64,000 bases of DNA, from positions 186,001 to 250,000 of the forward strand of contig NZ_CAJZAG010000003.1 of the NCBI RefSeq assembly GCF_914271485.1, given 5' to 3'. Below the pieces are notes generated by a model, which worked only from the letters and a program-made list of their open reading frames with translations, had not been told where the DNA came from and did no database searches. The DNA comes from Cupriavidus pampae (lineage in GTDB: Bacteria; Pseudomonadota; Gammaproteobacteria; Burkholderiales; Burkholderiaceae). The translations under genes and the position numbers were made by a program. Shown in pieces: positions 25,749 to 34,019 of this stretch (position 1 is its first letter; the number at the start of each line of letters is the position of its first letter).

Positions 25749-26549
25749 GTGCCCGCACGCTCCCCCTCCCAGAATTCGCCCCCCTCGTCGGGCGCATCGC
25801 CCAGCGAATCCGCGAACGAATCGCCAATCGACGGCCGTCGCTGGACGCGTCGCAAGGCCGCGCGCCCCCAGGAACTGGTGGCGGCAGCGCTTGAACTGTT
25901 CGTCGAGCGTGGTTTCGCCGCAACACGTCTCGAAGACGTGGCCGCTGCCGCCGGGGTCTCCAAGGGCACCGTCTACCTGTATTTCGCGAACAAGGAAGAG
26001 CTGTTCAAGACCGTGGTGCGTGAGACCATGATTCCGGCGCTGATGAAGGGCATCGACCTCGTCGATAGCTACGAGGGCTCCACGCCCGAGCTGCTGCGGG
26101 AGCTGCTGCTGGGCTGGTGGAACCTGATCGGCGCCACGCCCGTGGCCGGCCTGACCAAGCTGGTCATGGCGGAGTCCGGCAACTTCCCCGATATCGCGCA
26201 GTTCTATCAGAACGAGGTGATCGAGCCCGGCGAGCGGCTGTTCGCGCGCGTGCTGGAGCGCGGCGCGGCGCGCGGGGAGTTCCGGGCGCTGCCGGCCAAC
26301 CCTTGCACCACGCTGTTCTGCGCGCCGCTGGTCTACCTGATGATCTGGCAGCGCGCGTTCAGCAACGTGTCATGCGAGCCGATCGACCCGAATGCGTTCG
26401 TGGACCAGCTTCTGCAGATGCTGCTGTTCGGCGTGACCGCAGGCGCCGCGCGCGACACCCCCTTGCCGCCGCCGACCGGACCGTTCATCTGGGAACGCAT
26501 CCGCGACGAATTGCTGGCGGAGAGGGAAATGTCCGCAAACCGTTCATAA
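25749..26549 (+). CDS. TetR/AcrR-family transcriptional regulator
   Basis: A 266-aa repressor-type protein. After a 35-residue Ser/Pro-rich N-terminus comes a TetR helix-turn-helix: ELVAAALELFVERGFAATRLEDVAAAAGVSKGTVYLYFANKEELF. The C-terminal ligand domain (LTKLVMAESGNFPDIAQFY, NEVIEPGERLFARVL) resembles AefR-type regulators. It starts with GTG. The downstream genes pcm, rhodanese and tolC are on the same strand but separated by a likely terminator; regulation of the tolC efflux channel is a reasonable guess, as TetR proteins often control export. Confidence 0.9.
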   Translation: MPARSPSQNSPPSSGASPSESANESPIDGRRWTRRKAARPQELVAAALELFVERGFAATRLEDVAAAAGVSKGTVYLYFANKEELFKTVVRETMIPALMKGIDLVDSYEGSTPELLRELLLGWWNLIGATPVAGLTKLVMAESGNFPDIAQFYQNEVIEPGERLFARVLERGAARGEFRALPANPCTTLFCAPLVYLMIWQRAFSNVSCEPIDPNAFVDQLLQMLLFGVTAGAARDTPLPPPTGPFIWERIRDELLAEREMSANRS

Positions 26550-26560
26550 ATCTTTTGCAG

Positions 26561-26598
26561 GCCCGCATCGCGCCGCAGCGGTAAAATAGCGGGCTTTT
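26561..26598 (+). terminator. Likely terminator after the tetR gene
   Basis: GCCCGC (26561-26566) pairs with GCGGGC (26589-26594) and is followed by TTTTAT, 11 nt after the tetR stop. The loop is 22 nt and also carries a TAAAAT hexamer (26582-26587) that could be a -10 for pcm. Confidence 0.5.
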
Positions 26599-26604
26599 AT
26601 GCAT

Positions 26605-26656
26605 CTTCCCGGCCCATGGCCCCGCTCGGCCGGGAAGCACAATGGTAACAATGGTA
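26605..26656 (+). other. Structured leader upstream of pcm
   Basis: A perfect 10-bp hairpin (arms 26605-26614 and 26628-26637, 13-nt loop), then a perfect 9-nt tandem duplication acaatggta (26639-26647 and 26648-26656). It precedes pcm by about 60 nt and probably lies in its 5' leader. Confidence 0.5.
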
Positions 26657-26717
26657 GGCGGCCAGTATTGCACGTACTGACTACGCACCGACTGGAAGCA
26701 TTGCAAGGACACGCAAG

Positions 26718-27371
26718 ATGGATCTCGAAAAAGCCCGTTTCAACATGATCGAACAGCAAATCCGCCCATGGGACGTGCTGGACCAGGAAATCCTGGACCT
26801 GCTCGCCGTGGTCAAGCGGGAGCAGTTCGTGCCCGCGGCGTATGCCGCGCTCGCGTTCGTCGACATGGAGATCCCGCTGCCGGCCGGACAAAATATGCTG
26901 GCCCCGCGCGTGGAAGCGCGCCTGCTGCAGGACCTCGCCGTGCGCAAGCACGAGAACGTGCTCGAGATCGGTGCCGGTTCGGGCTACATGGCCGCTCTGC
27001 TGGCCAACCGCGCGCGCCACGTGCTGACCGTGGAGATCGAGCCGGAGCTGGCCGAGCTGGCACGCGGCAACCTGGCCGCTGCCGGTATCGGCAATGCCGA
27101 AGTGGCTGAAGGCAACGGCGCTACGGGCTGGGCCGCGGCCGCCCCGTACGACGTGATCTGCATCTCGGCCTCGGTGCCCGAACTGCCGCAATCGATTCTG
27201 TCGCAGATCAAGGTCGGTGGCCGTATCGCCGCCATCGTTGGCAATGCGCCGGTCATGGAAGCCCGCATCATCACCCGCGTGTCGGAAACCGAATACCAGG
27301 TGGTCAATTTGTTCGAAACCGTGGTGACGCCGCTTCAGGGCGCCGCGCAAACCTCGCGTTTCAAGTTCTGA
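26718..27371 (+). CDS. pcm: Protein-L-isoaspartate O-methyltransferase-like protein
   Basis: A 217-aa SAM-dependent protein of the PCMT family, which repairs isoaspartyl residues. The SAM motif is VLEIGAGSGYMAALLA; PRVEARLLQDLAVRKHE precedes it. The family hallmark Ser/Thr region before the SAM loop reads GQNMLAPRVEARLLQ rather than the usual I/TS-Q-P, so this may belong to the variant Pcm subgroup found next to rhodanese and tolC genes in beta-proteobacteria, whose catalytic role is less certain. It starts after a good aaggac and is followed by a rhodanese gene 11 nt downstream. Confidence 0.85.
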   Translation: MDLEKARFNMIEQQIRPWDVLDQEILDLLAVVKREQFVPAAYAALAFVDMEIPLPAGQNMLAPRVEARLLQDLAVRKHENVLEIGAGSGYMAALLANRARHVLTVEIEPELAELARGNLAAAGIGNAEVAEGNGATGWAAAAPYDVICISASVPELPQSILSQIKVGGRIAAIVGNAPVMEARIITRVSETEYQVVNLFETVVTPLQGAAQTSRFKF

Positions 27372-27382
27372 GGAGCCTTCGC

Positions 27383-27706
27383 ATGCAGGTGATTTCCGCA
27401 ACCGAACTGTCGCAGTGGCTGGCCGCACCCGATCGCAAGAAGCCGGTGCTGCTCGACGTGCGCGAGGACCTCGAGCTCCGCACCGCCGCGATGCCCGGCA
27501 TTACGCATATTCCGATGGGGCAGATTCCGGCCCGCATGGGCGAGCTCGACGACGAGGCCGAGATCGTCTGCATCTGCCACCACGGTGCGCGCAGCATGCA
27601 GGTGGCAAGCTTTCTCGAGCGTCAGGGCTATGCGCATGTGTACAACCTGACCGGCGGCATCCACGCCTGGTCCACCGAGGTCGATCCCTCGGTGCCGCAG
27701 TATTGA
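27383..27706 (+). CDS. Rhodanese-like sulfurtransferase
   Basis: A 107-aa single-domain rhodanese. The active-site loop reads CHHGARSM with a catalytic-type cysteine, preceded by PVLLDVREDLEL and followed by LTGGIHAWSTEVDP. Single-domain members transfer sulfane sulfur or act in redox and phosphatase-like roles; the substrate is unknown. Located between pcm and tolC, an arrangement that suggests cotranscription with pcm (11-nt gap). A GC hairpin follows the gene. Confidence 0.9.
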   Translation: MQVISATELSQWLAAPDRKKPVLLDVREDLELRTAAMPGITHIPMGQIPARMGELDDEAEIVCICHHGARSMQVASFLERQGYAHVYNLTGGIHAWSTEVDPSVPQY

Positions 27707-27733
27707 TGTTCTGAATCTTCTCCGCAGCAAGGG

Positions 27734-27756
27734 TCCGCGTCCGGGGGCGCGGATTT
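27734..27756 (+). terminator. Possible terminator after the rhodanese gene
   Basis: TCCGCG (27734-27739) pairs with CGCGGA (27748-27753), 8-nt loop, followed by only TTT. Positioned 28 nt after the rhodanese stop. Confidence 0.45.
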
Positions 27757-27848
27757 CGCAGTCCAGCGTTCCGCTTCACACCAATTCACCGTCGCACCCG
27801 ATCGCACCCGATAATTGACCGCGCCCAGCGCGGCAAGCTGGAGAAGTC

Positions 27849-29282
27849 ATGAGTCTCGCGCCAAAGTCACTGGCACTCGCCGCGTCGCTGGTATTGCTAC
27901 ACCTGCCGGCATCGGCCGCGGACCTGCTGCAGGTCTTCCGCGATGCGCAATCCAATGACGCGCAATTTGCCAGTGCCCGTGCCCAGTTGCTGGCCACCAG
28001 AGAGCGACTGCCCCAGGCACGAGCGGGATTGCTGCCGTACGTGGCCGGCACCGCGGGCTCGAATCGGACCAAGGTCGACCAGTATTCGCCCGTCGAGGCC
28101 GATCGCTTTATCAACAACAGCGCGTGGGCGCTGCAACTGACCCAGCCACTGTTCCGCTGGGACCGCTGGGAAACGTACAAGCAGGGCGAGCTGGCCTCGC
28201 TCGCGGGCGAGGTCTCGTTCCAGCAGGCGCAGCTCGATCTGATCACGCGCGCCTCGCAATCATATTTCGATGTGCTGGCCGCGCAGGACAACCTGTATCT
28301 GGCGCAGGCGCAGAAGAAGGCCATTGGCGAGCAGCTCGAACAGGCCAAGCGTAATTTCGAGGTCGGCACCTCGACCATCACCGACGCCAACGACGCCCAG
28401 GCACGCTACGACCTGGCGACCTCCACCGAGATCGCCACCACGAGCGCGCTCGAAGTCAGCCGCGCCACGCTGCAGCAGATCACCGGCAAATCGGTCGATG
28501 AGCTGCTTGGCCTGCGGGCACAGGCGCAGATTCCGGGACCGGTACCCGCGGACGTGAACGCGTGGGCGTCGCAGGCCGAGCAGAGCAACCTGCAGGTCAG
28601 CCTGGCCAACTACAACCTCGAGACCGCCGAGCGCGAAACGAGCAAGGCCAAGGGCGGTCACCTGCCCTCGGTCGATCTGGTCGCGTCCTATGGCTACACC
28701 AATGCCACGGGCACACAGACGCAGATCGTGAATCAGGCAGCGCGCTACAACAGTTCGCAGGTGGGCGTGCAGCTGACGATTCCGATCTTCGCCGGTGGTG
28801 CGATCCAGTCGCGAGTGCGCGAGACGCTGGCGCTGGCCGACCGCGCCGCATCGGACCTCGAGTTCGCGCGCCGTACGGCCGCGCAGAACGCGCGCCAGAC
28901 CTATTCGGGCGTGTACAACGGGCTGGCGCAGGTCAAGGCGCTGGAAGCCGCAGAACGCTCGGCGCTGAGCGCGGTGGAGTCCAACCAGCTGGGGTATGAA
29001 GTCGGGGTGCGGATCAACATCGACGTACTGAATGCGGAGGCGCAGCTGTTCCAGACGCGTCGCGACCTGTCGAAAGCACGCTACGACACGATCATGAACG
29101 GTCTGCGGCTGAAGGCGAGCACCGGCGTGCTGTCGGAAGACGATGTGGTGCAGATCAACACGCTGCTGACCGAGCACACGGGCGCGATGTACGAGCTACC
29201 GGATTGGAAGCGACTGAACAATCTGGGGCCGCGTAATAACGCGCCGCGGGTTGCCCCGCCGGCGAACGCGATCGTACGGTAA
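27849..29282 (+). CDS. tolC: TolC-family outer membrane efflux protein
   Basis: A 477-aa protein with signal peptide (SLVLLHLPASA|ADLLQVF) and the two repeated outer-membrane-factor halves typical of TolC: LFRDAQSNDAQF, QPLFRWDRWETYKQ, SYFDVLAAQDNLYLA, then VGVQLTIPIFAGGAI, YSGVYNGLAQVKALE and EVGVRINIDVLNAEAQLFQ. It forms a trimeric channel-tunnel used by RND or ABC exporters and type I secretion. No inner-membrane pump is adjacent. Good gene context: pcm, rhodanese, tolC, then LPS core genes. Its stop is 5 nt from the converging waaL stop. Confidence 0.93.
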   Translation: MSLAPKSLALAASLVLLHLPASAADLLQVFRDAQSNDAQFASARAQLLATRERLPQARAGLLPYVAGTAGSNRTKVDQYSPVEADRFINNSAWALQLTQPLFRWDRWETYKQGELASLAGEVSFQQAQLDLITRASQSYFDVLAAQDNLYLAQAQKKAIGEQLEQAKRNFEVGTSTITDANDAQARYDLATSTEIATTSALEVSRATLQQITGKSVDELLGLRAQAQIPGPVPADVNAWASQAEQSNLQVSLANYNLETAERETSKAKGGHLPSVDLVASYGYTNATGTQTQIVNQAARYNSSQVGVQLTIPIFAGGAIQSRVRETLALADRAASDLEFARRTAAQNARQTYSGVYNGLAQVKALEAAERSALSAVESNQLGYEVGVRINIDVLNAEAQLFQTRRDLSKARYDTIMNGLRLKASTGVLSEDDVVQINTLLTEHTGAMYELPDWKRLNNLGPRNNAPRVAPPANAIVR

Positions 29283-29287
29283 CGCCG

Positions 29288-30520
29288 CTACGCCGCTCCG
29301 CGGCGCGCCTCGATGGCCGCAAGGCCAAGCAGTACACCCGTCACGCCGGCATAGAACACGATGTTGGCCTGATGCGCCATGGTCACCTGCGTGAGACCGC
29401 AGATCAGACTTGCCATCACTACGCCGAGTCCGGCCCCGCCAAGGCTGACGCCCTGCGAACTCCCGTTGCGACGGCTGGCGGCGAGGCTGCGTCGGAACAG
29501 TTCGGCGGGCACCAGGAAAAGACCGAGCAACGCTAGCAGCCCCGGGATACCAACCGTCGAGACCGCCTCGACCATGTCGTTATGCGCATGCTCGAGAACG
29601 CATGCCAGCGAGTTGGTCTGTTGGCAGAACGACGACTCGTGCAGGATTCGTGCGAATTGACCGACACCAGCGCCGGTCAACGGATGCGCGGCCGCGTACT
29701 GAAGGCCGATGTGCCAGATCTTCAGGCGCACGCCCACGGACGTTTCGATATTGCCTTGCGTGAACTGGCGGATGTCGTCGACGACCTGATCCACACGATC
29801 CGCTACGGGACTGTGTGGCACGATATAGGACCCTACCGCCAGCACCGCAACGGCTGCGGTGGAGATCACGAACATGCGCAGACTGAAGCGGCGATAGCGG
29901 ACCAGCAGAAGGGGGAAAACCGTCACCAGCATTGCCAGCATCGCGCCACGCGTGCCATTGAGCATCAGGATCAGCGCCGCGCAGATGACGCCGAACCAGG
30001 CCATCACATGGGCGCGCATGGTGTCACCGGGCCTCGCGAAACTAATGAGCCCCAGCGCCGCCACCATATTGGCAAAGGCAATCGCCTGAATGAATCCCGA
30101 CGGGCGCAATTGCCCGCCAATGTACCGTTGCCCCAAGACGATCAGCAATGCGCAGAAAAGACCGACAGTGAGCCCTCGCCACATCCATTCCGGCCGCGGT
30201 GCCTGTGCCACGACAACCCAGCATGCGAGCACCGCGAGCAAGGCGCGCGAGGGATTGTCGACGACATCCCAGTGCGTATGGAAGTAGAGCTTTGATCCGA
30301 CGTAAATCAGAATGAACGCCAGTACCGCGCAAGTGATCGGCTTCAGCACGGCCCCGTAAGCTCGCCACGCAACGCCCATACGCCGCCAGCCGAGCAGCGC
30401 CAGCAAAACGACGGCGCCCATGAAGACTCCCGCTCCGCGCGGGACACAAAGCACCAGAATCGGAAAGGCGAACAGGAGGGCGTCGGCAGCAACCGAAAGC
30501 CTGGGAGTACGTGCGATCAT
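29288..30520 (-). CDS. waaL: O-antigen ligase family protein (WaaL-like)
   Basis: A 410-aa protein with about ten or eleven predicted membrane helices and a Wzy_C-type domain: a large periplasmic loop with VGVRLKIWHIGLQYAAAHPLTGAGVGQF and the conserved histidine motif EHAHNDMVEAVSTVG. Such proteins ligate undecaprenyl-linked glycans to lipid A-core; the same domain also occurs in polymerases and pilin O-glycosyltransferases, so function is inferred from the neighbouring waaA and waaC. It lies downstream of the META lipoprotein gene, same strand. Confidence 0.8.
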   Translation of the reverse strand: MIARTPRLSVAADALLFAFPILVLCVPRGAGVFMGAVVLLALLGWRRMGVAWRAYGAVLKPITCAVLAFILIYVGSKLYFHTHWDVVDNPSRALLAVLACWVVVAQAPRPEWMWRGLTVGLFCALLIVLGQRYIGGQLRPSGFIQAIAFANMVAALGLISFARPGDTMRAHVMAWFGVICAALILMLNGTRGAMLAMLVTVFPLLLVRYRRFSLRMFVISTAAVAVLAVGSYIVPHSPVADRVDQVVDDIRQFTQGNIETSVGVRLKIWHIGLQYAAAHPLTGAGVGQFARILHESSFCQQTNSLACVLEHAHNDMVEAVSTVGIPGLLALLGLFLVPAELFRRSLAASRRNGSSQGVSLGGAGLGVVMASLICGLTQVTMAHQANIVFYAGVTGVLLGLAAIEARRGAA

Positions 30521-30638
30521 GGGTCGAGGAAAACTTTGGAGGCGTGGGTCTTCGACCCTGTTCCGGCATGACGGTCATGCCGACGGCGCATTATAGAGGA
30601 TCGTCACAAGCGCCTCTCCCCTGCCCTTTCCGGCTAGG

Positions 30639-31445
30639 TTACCCGCCGCGGCGGCGCTCTTCCACCTTCAGCAACTGCCAGCGAATCGACGACGCGTCGG
30701 CGGGAGGGTTCGGCACGCGGTATTCGCGCACGCGCAGCTTGTAGGCCACGCCCGATTCGAAGTCGAGCCCTTCGATCGGACCGTACCAGAGTTGCCATGC
30801 CGCATCCTCGCTCTCGCGCCAGCGATAGCACTGCATGCGGCCGACGCCCGTGCATTCCACGCGTTGCGAGTCGATATAGACGATTTTCTCGACCCCGGAT
30901 GCCGCGTCGATCTTCGCGCCACGGCGACCCACGCCTTCGCGTTCGGCGAACTGGAGCAGATCGCCCTCGGCAGTCTTCCAGATGATCTGGCGCCCCTGCG
31001 GCGTGGCGGACGGTTGCGACGCGACAGTCGTGAAAGGCGACTGCATCGCGCGCAGCAGCGCGCTCTCGAACCCCATGCGCTCGCCAGGGCAAGCCATGCG
31101 CGTGCCGGCAATCCGATCGAAGCGAATGCCGGTGGATGTCTTGCCGTAGCTGCCCGTAAAGCGGTTGCAGCCGCTGTTACCGCTGACGGTCCCCTGCGCC
31201 GCATCGATGCCGCTATTGAACTCGAAGATCACGGGCTGACCGTTGTCGCCTTGTGGCAACTCGCGCAGCGTGCCATCGGCCTGCTGCCAGCGGACGAGTT
31301 CCCAACGGGAGGGACCGTCGGACTGCGTCTGCGTGAGGCTCGCGCCCGCGCCTGGCGAGTCCGCTGTGGTGGTCGTGGTACACGCGCTCAACAATGCCAG
31401 AGTCGCAAGGGTGAGCGTGGCGGGCAAGCGCTGAATGTTCGGCAT
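30639..31445 (-). CDS. META/DUF4377 domain lipoprotein
   Basis: A 268-aa lipoprotein with lipobox LLSAC after MPNIQRLPATLTLATLA. ATG 31445 is chosen because aaggag lies 8 nt upstream. Residues around 70-140 form a META domain (SGNSGCNRFTGSYG, RMACPGERMGFESALLRAM), the fold of HslJ-type heat-inducible proteins; the C-terminal part (KIVYIDSQRVECTGVGRMQCYRWRES, then YKLRVREYRVPNPP) resembles DUF4377. A role in envelope stress or acid/heat tolerance is possible. It lies between waaA and waaL but has a 212-nt gap from waaA. Confidence 0.8.
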   Translation of the reverse strand: MPNIQRLPATLTLATLALLSACTTTTTADSPGAGASLTQTQSDGPSRWELVRWQQADGTLRELPQGDNGQPVIFEFNSGIDAAQGTVSGNSGCNRFTGSYGKTSTGIRFDRIAGTRMACPGERMGFESALLRAMQSPFTTVASQPSATPQGRQIIWKTAEGDLLQFAEREGVGRRGAKIDAASGVEKIVYIDSQRVECTGVGRMQCYRWRESEDAAWQLWYGPIEGLDFESGVAYKLRVREYRVPNPPADASSIRWQLLKVEERRRGG

Positions 31446-31498
31446 GAATCCGCTCCTTGGTTGTTCTGTCATGGCGCCGCCTTGCATGGCGGAAAAAC

Positions 31499-31531
31499 GT
31501 CGCAAACAATGTCGCAAATAATGTCGATAAC
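31499..31531. repeat. Imperfect 12-nt tandem repeat in the META gene leader
   Basis: gtcgcaaacaat (31499-31510), gtcgcaaataat (31511-31522) and a partial third copy gtcgataac. It lies 54 nt upstream of the META gene start, in the likely promoter region. Confidence 0.55.
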
Positions 31532-31658
31532 TACGCGGCAAATCTACACGCAAGCGCAGCATTTGCCCCCGCCTTACCGCTGGCGCGACGTTACCGTGTC
31601 CATCACGGCGCCTCATGTGCATGGCGCGCAACGGCTGTGCCAGGCACCGCGCATGTCT

Positions 31659-32939
31659 TTAGCGCAAGGCCGGCGCCAGTGTCGACAGCGTACGCGCGGT
31701 GGCGCCGCGATGCATCCCCGCGAAGGCCAGCGCATTCGCCCGCATCTCGCGCAGCGCCTTGCGGTCGGCCAGAATGCGGGCGGCGGTGGTCATCAGCACG
31801 TCCGCGTTGTCGACACGTTCGCACGCGCCGGCCGCAATGGCATCCTCGGTGGCCTGCGCGAAGTTGAACGTATGCGGGCCGATCAGCACGGGTGTGCCGC
31901 AGGCGCAGGCCTCGATCAGGTTCTGTCCACCGAGCGGCATCAGACTGCCGCCGATAAACGCGATGTCCGAGGCCGCGAAGTACATCGGCATCTCGCCCAT
32001 CGAATCGCCAAGCACGATGTCCGCCGTGATCGGCGCCGGTCCGTCAGCGTCGACATCCAACGCGCTGCGACGCTGTACGGTAAAGCCTAGCCGCGTGGCG
32101 AGCGCTGCCACTTCATCGAAGCGTTGCGGGTGCCGTGGGATCAGCAGCAGCGCCGGGCGTGCTTCGCCCGGCCAGCGAATAAATGCGTCGAGCAGCATCG
32201 CCTCCTCGCCCTCGCGCGTGCTCGCCGCAGCCAGCACGGCGCGCTCGCCAAATGCGCGTCGCAACGCCTTGCCGCGCGCGAGCAGCGGCTCCGGCGGCTG
32301 CATATCGAACTTGAGGTTGCCCGTGATCGTCACGCGCGTCATGCCCAGCGCGCGATAACGCTCCGCATCGCCCGGTGTTTGCGCCAGCACCTCGGTGAAG
32401 TTCTGATAGATCGCCGACGCCGCGTTGCCAAAGCGCGCGGTACGGCGATAGCTGCGCGGCGACAACCGTGCATTGACGAGATACAGCGGCACGCCGGCTT
32501 CGCGCGTGCCGTGCACGAGATTCGGCCACACCTCGGTTTCCATCAGCAGCGCCGCCTCGGGCCGGAAATGCCGCAGAAAACGTCGCACGAGCCAGGGCAC
32601 GTCGTATGGCACGTAGCATTGCTGCACGCGCGCATTGGCGCCGAACAACTGCTGCCCGGTCTGGCGTCCCGTCGGCGTCATATGCGTGAGCAGCACGCGA
32701 TGATTGGGATGGGCGGCGAGCAGCGCCTCGACCAACGGCTGCGCGGCACGGGTCTCGCCCACTGACACCGCGTGGACCCAGAGCCACGGACCCTGCGCGG
32801 GGATGTCGTCGTAGCGGCCGAGCCGCTCGCCAACATGATGGACGTATCCCGGTTCCTTGCGCGCGCGCCAGACCAGGCGCAGCAGCGCCACGGGCAGGAT
32901 CACGATCCACAACAACGTATAAAGCAACCGCAGCATCAA
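31659..32939 (-). CDS. waaA: 3-deoxy-D-manno-octulosonic acid transferase
   Basis: A 426-aa GT30 enzyme that adds Kdo to lipid A precursor at the inner membrane. The N-terminus has the membrane anchor MLRLLYTLLWIVILPVALL, then ERLGRYDDIPAQGPWLWVHAVSVGETRAAQPLVEAL, VLLTHMTPTGRQT, VETEVWPNLV-like LLMETEVWPNLVH and the C-terminal FIGGSLMPLGGQNLIEACACGTPVLIGPHTFNF. Two start codons are adjacent (32939, 32936). It overlaps the waaC stop by 4 nt, so the two are coupled. Confidence 0.95.
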   Translation of the reverse strand: MMLRLLYTLLWIVILPVALLRLVWRARKEPGYVHHVGERLGRYDDIPAQGPWLWVHAVSVGETRAAQPLVEALLAAHPNHRVLLTHMTPTGRQTGQQLFGANARVQQCYVPYDVPWLVRRFLRHFRPEAALLMETEVWPNLVHGTREAGVPLYLVNARLSPRSYRRTARFGNAASAIYQNFTEVLAQTPGDAERYRALGMTRVTITGNLKFDMQPPEPLLARGKALRRAFGERAVLAAASTREGEEAMLLDAFIRWPGEARPALLLIPRHPQRFDEVAALATRLGFTVQRRSALDVDADGPAPITADIVLGDSMGEMPMYFAASDIAFIGGSLMPLGGQNLIEACACGTPVLIGPHTFNFAQATEDAIAAGACERVDNADVLMTTAARILADRKALREMRANALAFAGMHRGATARTLSTLAPALR

Positions 32940-34015
32940 GACTCCGCACCGCGCACGCGCGTGGCGGCGGCATAAACTTCATCGACGGACGGCACGATAC
33001 CGTCGTCCCCCACGTTGGCGATGCGATCGGACCAGTAGCCTTCGGTCTTCCAGCGCCACGTGGCCGTATAGATCTCTACCGTCGGACGGCACAGCGCCGC
33101 CGAGATATGCACAAGGCCGGTATCGACGCCGATCACGACCTCCGCGCGATTGATCAGGCCAAAGCCCTGCATCACCGAGAAACGCGGCAACACGCGCGCG
33201 CCGGGAATGCCCGCGGCAATGGTCTCGGCATCGCGCCGTTCAGCCTCGTTGCCCCACGGCAGCAATACCGTCAAACCTTCCGCGTGCAGGCGCTGGCCCA
33301 GCGCATGCCAGCTCGGCACGGGCCAGCGCTTCTTCGCGCCAGCCGTGGCATGGAAGCACACCGCATAGCGTGCGGGCAGATCGGCCCACAGCGGATCGTT
33401 GATATGCAGCGAGCGCGCGCGCTCGCCAAAGAAGCGTGGTGGCTCCGGTGGCGTGATCGCGGTCAGCGCCGCGCCCAGCAGACGCGAGCGGCGTACCGAA
33501 TGGGTCTGACGTGGCACCGTGACCGGCGCGGTGTAGAACAGCCGCGCGGCCGGCTCGTAGCCCGAACCCTGCGTGGCATTGGCGAGCCCGACCACTGGCG
33601 CGCCCGCCACGCGTGCGGCAGTGCGCGCGACCACGGCAGTCTTGAGCAGACCCTGGGTCTCGAGCACGGCGTCATAGGGCCGCGCGCGAATCGCATCGCG
33701 CAAGGCCGCGAGTTCGCGCCACGTATCGCGCCGGTAGAAACGCTTGCGCCAGCGCCGCAACGCGAACGGGATCACGTGCGAAACCTCCGGTAACAGGCGC
33801 ACGAGGTCTACGTAGCCCTCTTCCACGACCCAGTCGATCTCGCATGCGGGCCAGCGCGCGCGCAGGTCGTGCACCAGCGGCATGTTGTGAACCACGTCAC
33901 CGAGCGATGAAACCTTGACGATCAGGATGCGCGCGGGCACGAAGTCCGCCGGCAGCGCATGGGGATACGACGCCGGCGCGAGATCGTCCGCCGGCGCCAT
34001 GAGCGGCTGCGTCAT
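32936..34015 (-). CDS. waaC: Lipopolysaccharide heptosyltransferase I
   Basis: A 359-aa GT9 enzyme that adds the first L-glycero-D-manno-heptose to Kdo-lipid A. Features: ARILIVKVSSLGDVVHNMPLVHDLRARWPACEIDWVVEEGY at the N-terminus (acceptor side), YAVCFHATAGAKKRWPVPSW, and the ADP-heptose-binding VVIGVDTGLVHISAALCRPTVEIYTATWRWKTEGYW. ATG 34015 is the most likely start; an ATG at 34000 is possible, and there is a roughly 25-residue N-terminal extension. 4 nt separate it from the upstream phosphomannomutase gene, and it overlaps waaA. Confidence 0.93.
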   Translation of the reverse strand: MTQPLMAPADDLAPASYPHALPADFVPARILIVKVSSLGDVVHNMPLVHDLRARWPACEIDWVVEEGYVDLVRLLPEVSHVIPFALRRWRKRFYRRDTWRELAALRDAIRARPYDAVLETQGLLKTAVVARTAARVAGAPVVGLANATQGSGYEPAARLFYTAPVTVPRQTHSVRRSRLLGAALTAITPPEPPRFFGERARSLHINDPLWADLPARYAVCFHATAGAKKRWPVPSWHALGQRLHAEGLTVLLPWGNEAERRDAETIAAGIPGARVLPRFSVMQGFGLINRAEVVIGVDTGLVHISAALCRPTVEIYTATWRWKTEGYWSDRIANVGDDGIVPSVDEVYAAATRVRGAES

Positions 34016-34019
34016 CCGC

